Assembly (NCBI GenBank): GCA_026225945.1
Contig: JAMJFZ010003636.1
Location: forward strand, 264,835-328,834
Origin: Cricetomys ansorgei
Lineage: Eukaryota; Chordata; Mammalia; Rodentia; Nesomyidae
Direction: 5' to 3'
Length of the DNA: 64,000 bases
The translations under genes were made by a program, and so were the position numbers. Each line of letters starts with the position of its first letter. Position 1 is the stretch's first letter. Shown here in pieces: positions 58,735-64,000 of the stretch. The notes under the pieces are model-generated. The model had not been told where the DNA came from. It did not search any database and was given only the letters and a program-made list of their open reading frames with translations.

Positions 58735-60290
58735 ATCCCATGTATGACTGAGTGCCCTATTTATAATAGCCAGAAATTGGAAACAGTCTACATGTCCTTC
58801 AGTAAAAGAATAGATAATGAAGTTGTGGTAAATTTATAAAATGGAATATTACTTAGATATGAAATTAAAAATTATGAAATTTGCAGTTAAATGACTGAAT
58901 CCAGGAAAAAAAACAATCCGAGGGATGTAATCAAGACCCTCAGAAATATTTTATGTTTTCTCTTACATGTGAATGTCAGCCTTTTAACCCTCAATAGACA
59001 TGCTTCAATCCATATAACCACAGAGTTTAAGTATAGAGTAAAGGGCTAGGCAGGAAAGGAATATAATATAAGGAAATAGAAATAGAATATATACTTATGG
59101 CAATACAGAGGCAAGACAAGAGCTAGAGAATTAAATGGAAAGGGTATGGTAGGGAGGTGTAGGGAGAGATATGGGGAGGGACAACTAACATTTAGGGCTA
59201 TGTGAGGAGTTACATGGAAACATACTACTGTAGAAGTTTCTAAAAAATATATACACATGTGAAAGAAATCTAAATGGAATCACCTTAAACACTGAGAGTG
59301 TAATGCTCTACCTGGAGATAATTCTCCATCAAGCAATACCTCCAATGCCAGAAATGGATTACATATTATTGAGTCATTGACCAAAGCAGTTCCATGGAAA
59401 ACCTCAAACAATCAAAGCTATTGTCAAGGCCATTGATTGCTCTCTACAAACTGATGGTAAGTTCCCATTGCTGAAGACAACACTTACATGTCTCATTGGA
59501 TGTGAAGACATCAAGCCAGTGCCTAACTAGAGGCTTTACCCCTACTGATGAGTGTTCATGTTACTAGAAGTAATTCTGCATGCAACCATAGGAGAAAAGT
59601 AATCCAAAACTTAGCTACAAACTCTATAATCTACAACAATGATCTGCCAGCATGATATGCAGATGAAACTGTGGCACAAACATTGCTTGATTAACCAACC
59701 ACTATTTTATTGGGTTTAAGACCCACTCCTAGACTATCCTACTCTTGAAGGTTCAGGCCTCAGTACTATTCAGTGAGGAAAACTGATATTTGCTATCTGG
59801 CTTATAACATTGCACAACTCATGATATTACAGGATGGGTGACTGCTTTTATTCACTGCTGCATTCTGAGCACTTTGAATTACTCCTAGTACACAGACAGT
59901 GGGTCTAGACTTCTTATTAGTGAACTATGAGGTTGCCAGTGGCAGTATTTAACAGTGTATCACTTGGGGCAGGAAGATTAGGCTATCGTTCTGTGGAAAT
60001 AGCATACTTATGGACTATATTCAGAGCCTGAGAGCGCAGTATGGTACTGGGAAGAATCTAAACAGAACATTGCTTTCTTTCTCTCTATTATATTTTTCTA
60101 ACAGCTTTCTTGACTACAGTAGTTTATAAAATACCTACTGTTAAACTCTGTACTGTATTGCTATAACTCATGGACTATGGTTATGTTATTTTTACATATG
60201 GAAGCCAGTGGCTATTCATTTTCATTGGGCTATGAGTCCTTAAGAAGATAGATATTGAAAAATAGTAAGCTATCACACATTCTAGACTAA
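58735..60290 (+). repeat. LINE-1 (Lx-type) ORF2 end and 3'UTR, sense
   Basis: The ORF2 end matches 14195-14680. Here the element continues through a long Lx-type 3'UTR: 'acatggaaacatactactg', 'gctgaagacaacacttaca', 'tgatctgccagcatgatat', 'gtatggtactgggaagaat', 'gctatgagtccttaagaag'. The full 3'UTR in B against the abrupt end in A places the duplication breakpoint inside this element. Confidence 0.75.
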
Positions 60291-61019
60291 GAATATTTAT
60301 GGGTTGCTGTTACTATAATGAACATATAGCAGCAAACATAGCCACTAGATAAACTCATATGATTTTCCAGTTGTGAAAATCAGCTTTGATTATTTTTCTA
60401 CGTATCTCCATTGTTTGTTTGGATTTTTGTATGAACTTTTGTATAAGTCTCTTACGATTAATCAATAATATTTATCAATAATTAATAATCAATAATAATA
60501 ATCAGTAATCCAAACTGCATTCTATTTATCAATAATATATTAAGAAATTTGAACACAATTATATAAATAAGGTTTTTTCAAATACAAAACTAATGTTTGT
60601 ATTTTAAATATGATTATGCTATTAATAGTATATGAGGTAAAGAATGACCCATGGCACTATATATTATTTTTATTCTTCAAAATTGGTAATGAGCTTTCAT
60701 TTCTCTCAAAATAAATTAATTTAAGAAACACAAAACATATTTTCATTAAATAAATAAATACAGTACTAATTTTGACACATAAATCTTTAGTCTGTGAAAA
60801 ACTATTTTGTTATCAAAATTTAATGTGTATTTTTCTAAAACTTCTGAAAATCTTAAAAATGCATTTTGTTCATTGGAAGAATTTACATAAAAATTGTTTG
60901 TGCATGGTTATGGACATTGGGAAGAAACTAAGTATCATAAAATAATCTTCAGGCTTTCCTGAAGATTTCTATAGTATGTATAGGAGTAATCTATGACATT
61001 ATTTTTCATCTTTCAATTT
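60291..61019. other. AT-rich spacer, no gene seen
   Basis: Very AT-rich with ATCAATAATA-type short repeats at 60460-60540. No feature can be supported. Confidence 0.5.
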
Positions 61020-61335
61020 TATTTATCTTTAAATTATTGTACATGTGCTTTTTGAGAATTTCAATCATGAGTACTGTATTTACATCATTTCCCCTTCCCT
61101 ACCTTCCATCACTCCTCCCATATCACTCCACTCTCTCAAAAAAATCCATAGCCTCTTATTATTTAATTATTGTTGTTGCATATATATATACTTACATATT
61201 TATTTATTTATAAATACAATTTGCTGAGACCCTTATTTTTGCTTGTGTCTATATGTATCTAGAAGTTATTGCCTGAGATTGGATATTCTATCAGGGTGAC
61301 AGTCCTTAGAGAAGATGACTCCTTCTCTTATTAGT
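61020..61335 (-). repeat. LINE-1 3'UTR fragment, antisense
   Basis: 'tttgagaatttcaatcatg', then 'gtactgtatttacatcatt' and 'acaatttgctgagaccct' are reverse-complement rodent L1 3'UTR. It ends just beyond the stop of the OR pseudogene, much as L1 3'UTR lies near the 3' flank of the gene at 3566. Confidence 0.65.
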
Positions 61336-61342
61336 TATCATT

Positions 61343-62282
61343 TTATGGCCTGTTTCTTTTGCTTCCTTTACTTTTTCTTGTCCAAAGTTTCTTCATGGCA
61401 TTTTTCATCTCTGCATTTCTCAGAGTGTATATGATGGGATTCAACATAGGAGTGATAACAGTGTAAAATACAGTCAATGATTTATCAATGGGTAAAGTAG
61501 AAGGAGGTCTCACATACATAAAAATACAGGGAACAAAGAAGAGGACTACCACAGTGATATGGGAGCCACAGGTGGATAAGGCCTTGTGCCTCCCTTCCTG
61601 TCTAAGATTCTTCAGGGAGTGAAGAATGACCCCATAAGAAATGAGCAACAGCATAAAGATGACTACACACATTGCCCCATCATTGGCAACGACTGTGAGG
61701 CCAATCGCATAAGTGTTTGTGCAGGCCAATTTTAATAAGGGGTACATGTCACAGATGAAGTGGTCAATGACATTAGGACCACAGAAAGGAAGGTTATATA
61801 CAAAGAGAAGTTGAACTACAGCATGCACAAAACCCCAACCCAGGCCAACAACAATAGCAAAACACATACCTGTTGGTTCATTATGGTCAGAAAATGCAAG
61901 GGTTTGCAGATGGCCACATACCTGTCATAGGCCATGACAACCAAGAGCAAAATCTCAGCACCCCCAAACAAGTGTCCTATAAAAAGCTGGGTCATGCACG
62001 CCTGGAAGGAAATTGTTTTCTTCTCATAAAGCAAATCTATAATCATATTTGGTGTAACTGTAGTTGAATAAACAGCATCCATAAATGATAAGTAACCAAG
62101 AAAGAAGTACATGGGGGCATCTAAACTTGGGCTGACACACAACAGTCACAACAATGAGCAGATTGCCTGCCATTGTCACAATGTAAATGACCAAGAACAC
62201 AAGGAATAATACTTTCTGGCCTTCAGGACTCTGAGTGAGGCCCAGGAGAACAAATTCAGTCACATTGTTTTTTTTGTTCCAT
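61343..62282 (-). pseudogene. Olfactory receptor, OR4C type, three frameshifts
   Basis: The most diverged full-length receptor here. The original ATG (62282-62280) begins a Met-Glu-Gln start. A run of eight A (T at 62268-62275) has one base too many, so the frame is lost after five codons. The second break is one extra base near 62140, between VTVV and [11 protein letters not shown]. The third is one missing base near 61832-61837, between LLLLLAWVG and [12 protein letters not shown]. Motifs still readable across the frames are [46 protein letters not shown] and [19 protein letters not shown]. The EQ-type start and NAEM tail separate it from the MGQRNN group. No product is expected. Confidence 0.92.
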
Positions 62283-63419
62283 AGATCCTTCTGTATATGT
62301 TTATGTCAGTGGTCAATGATTTTAAATGATAGCAGTGACTTCATGAAATTTTAAAATAGTATTTATTCACTCTGGAAATAAAAAAATAGAGATCATGGTC
62401 TATTTTATTCCAGAAATTATAGACAACACAAATAGCAGTCTCTAAATTCAGTGATATTACAGGCTAATTGAAAGAGAAGTATAAAATTAAAGATATTTGT
62501 AGGAAAAGAACAGCTTGTGAAATAAATGATCTATCACAACAAGATTTTACAACTACTAGGGTAACTGATAAAATCAGACATAAAACTAATATAATAAGCA
62601 AAAGCAGAAAAAAGATGGATTAAAGATATAATGCAAAATTAAAATAAGTTAATATATAAAAGGAAACAAAAGCATGCAAGCAATTAATAAAAGACTATAG
62701 CATATGGTAAATTATATTATGATCTCAAAAAATAAAAATAATAAAAAATATATTTAAATAAATATAACTTAACTGTAACAAAAATCAATTAAAAGAAATA
62801 CAGTCAAATAAATGAGAAACTATAGGATGCTGAAATTTAAACATAAGTATAAAAATAAAAATCATATGTGAGTCTACAACTATCATTCAACAACAAATCA
62901 CTTGTATAGTTGAAATGGATATTTCCCTACTTTGAAGAACAGTGTAAATTTTGTATTTCAGACACAAATTTGAAAATTTGTATTGAATATGAAAATATAA
63001 CTTCTTATCATCTCACCAGTTATATCCTTTAAAATCTGTTCCATAGAAATTAAAATCATTATTCAGGCAGTCATACTTGGCTGTTTTATTTATAAATACT
63101 GGAAACAACAAATTTTAAAATAGTCAGTTAAGTGGTAATAAATAAATTGAACACATAATCTATTAAATATAAAATGACCATTTAGGAGAAAAACAATTAT
63201 TCCATAGAGATTGTTGAGTAATGCAGAAATACGCATAAATTTATACATAAAATGATAAGATACACATGCTTATTGTAAATGCTTTATATGAGAAAACATG
63301 TTCTGCTGCATATATGATTTATATTTGTACTATTGAGGCACAGAAGACATATTTGAAACCATGAAAACTGACAAAAGAGGAAAAGAAGAGGGGGAGGGGA
63401 AAGAAAAATTTGATTTCAA
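62283..63419. other. Upstream flank of the OR pseudogene at 61343, no gene seen
   Basis: Extremely A-rich on the plus strand (62560-62860). No alignment with the upstream flanks of the MGQRNN-type genes was noticed, which agrees with this receptor's greater divergence. Confidence 0.5.
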
Positions 63420-63600
63420 AAATCAAAGACATATACCATACACATCTGCACATGCTATGGCACATATGAGGCAGTCAGAGGATAATTTTCAGGAATTGGT
63501 TCTCTTTTTCCACTGTGTGGGTCCTGGAGGAAGATGAAATTCACATCATGAGTTTCCATGGCAGCTGTTACAGCTAAGTTATCTCATCTGCTCATCTCTG
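63420..63600 (-). repeat. B2/B3-family SINE, antisense
   Basis: Read on the minus strand it gives 'aggacccacacagtggaaa', 'gagaaccaattcctgaaaa', 'ttatcctctgactgcctca', the usual B2/B3 body. The tRNA-like head is poorly preserved. Confidence 0.55.
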
Positions 63601-64000
63601 GATCACTTTCAAGAACACTACTCTTATATTTTCCCTCCATTTTCCTGCCACCATACTTAAATATGTTCATTAAAAAAATCTATCCTGTTGCCCAAATCAT
63701 TTCAAGGAAGCACTCACTCTGTTCTCTACTCTAATCCCAGTGGCTACTTTTTTTCTTGATCTTACTTGTCGTACCATTAACATTGACTGAAGTAGCATCA
63801 TCTTAAGTATTATGCTAGTTTTTTTTTTAATCCCCTCATTCAGCTACTGCAGTGTTACATCATCCTTTAAGGCTTAAAACATTAAACAATGCTAGGAGAA
63901 GATCTGACTTGACACTATCAACTGCCTGTTCAGTGGAAGATCCCCATCAGTAGGTACACTGGCAACTAGTTGCCAAGAACAGTAAACAGGAAAATATATT
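63601..64000. other. Non-coding window edge, no gene seen
   Basis: Mixed-composition DNA with a T-run near 63820. No feature can be supported. Confidence 0.5.

Larger units (their letters stand above)
48258..59210. repeat. Segment B of a large duplication (paired with 2852-14672)
   Basis: Same order and orientation as segment A, with offsets falling from about 45.4 kb at the OR to about 44.5 kb at the right end because of the indels noted for A. It is the later-decaying copy: its receptor carries a stop codon, while A's is intact. Confidence 0.85.

Overview
This window is vertebrate nuclear DNA, most likely from a murine rodent. The evidence is long Lx-type LINE-1 fragments, B1 and B2/B3 SINEs, rodent-type LTRs, (TG)n microsatellites, and widely spaced intronless olfactory receptor (OR) coding exons in AT-rich DNA. 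I cannot tell mouse from rat from the sequence alone.

All recognisable genes belong to one family. They are class II odorant receptors of the OR4C type, all on the minus strand. Two are intact: 3566-4489 (307 aa) and 21627-22532 (301 aa). Three are broken: 37837-38741 (one 1-nt deletion), 48964-49893 (one nonsense codon) and 61343-62282 (three frameshifts). Two more survive only as relics: a C-terminal piece at 2636-2840 and an N-terminal piece near 45572-45645. No RNA gene, no CRISPR array and no other protein-coding gene family was found.

The layout is a nest of duplications. Segment A (about 2852-14672) and segment B (about 48258-59210) are a recent copy pair. Each carries an OR gene, about 10 kb of its upstream flank, and L1 pieces at both ends. 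An older pair is 15880-27620 and 31285-44760. Each of these runs from an antisense L1 through a downstream flank and an OR gene to a long upstream flank. The leftmost 2.4 kb looks like the outer parts of a third such unit whose receptor has been deleted. Between and inside the units lie two retroviral-type LTRs, four copies of one unidentified LTR-like repeat, SINEs and simple repeats.

Expected biology, from knowledge of the family: each intact receptor would be a seven-helix GPCR in olfactory cilia coupling to G-olf, expressed one per neuron from a promoter several kilobases upstream through a short non-coding 5' exon. Two sequence signals fit this. A splice acceptor is conserved 45-55 nt before four of the ATGs. 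A shared element lies 3-5 kb upstream of the four larger receptor copies, and in segment B it contains an Ebf-like palindrome. I see no previously undescribed biological system here. The interest is in the birth-and-death history of the cluster and in the candidate regulatory element.
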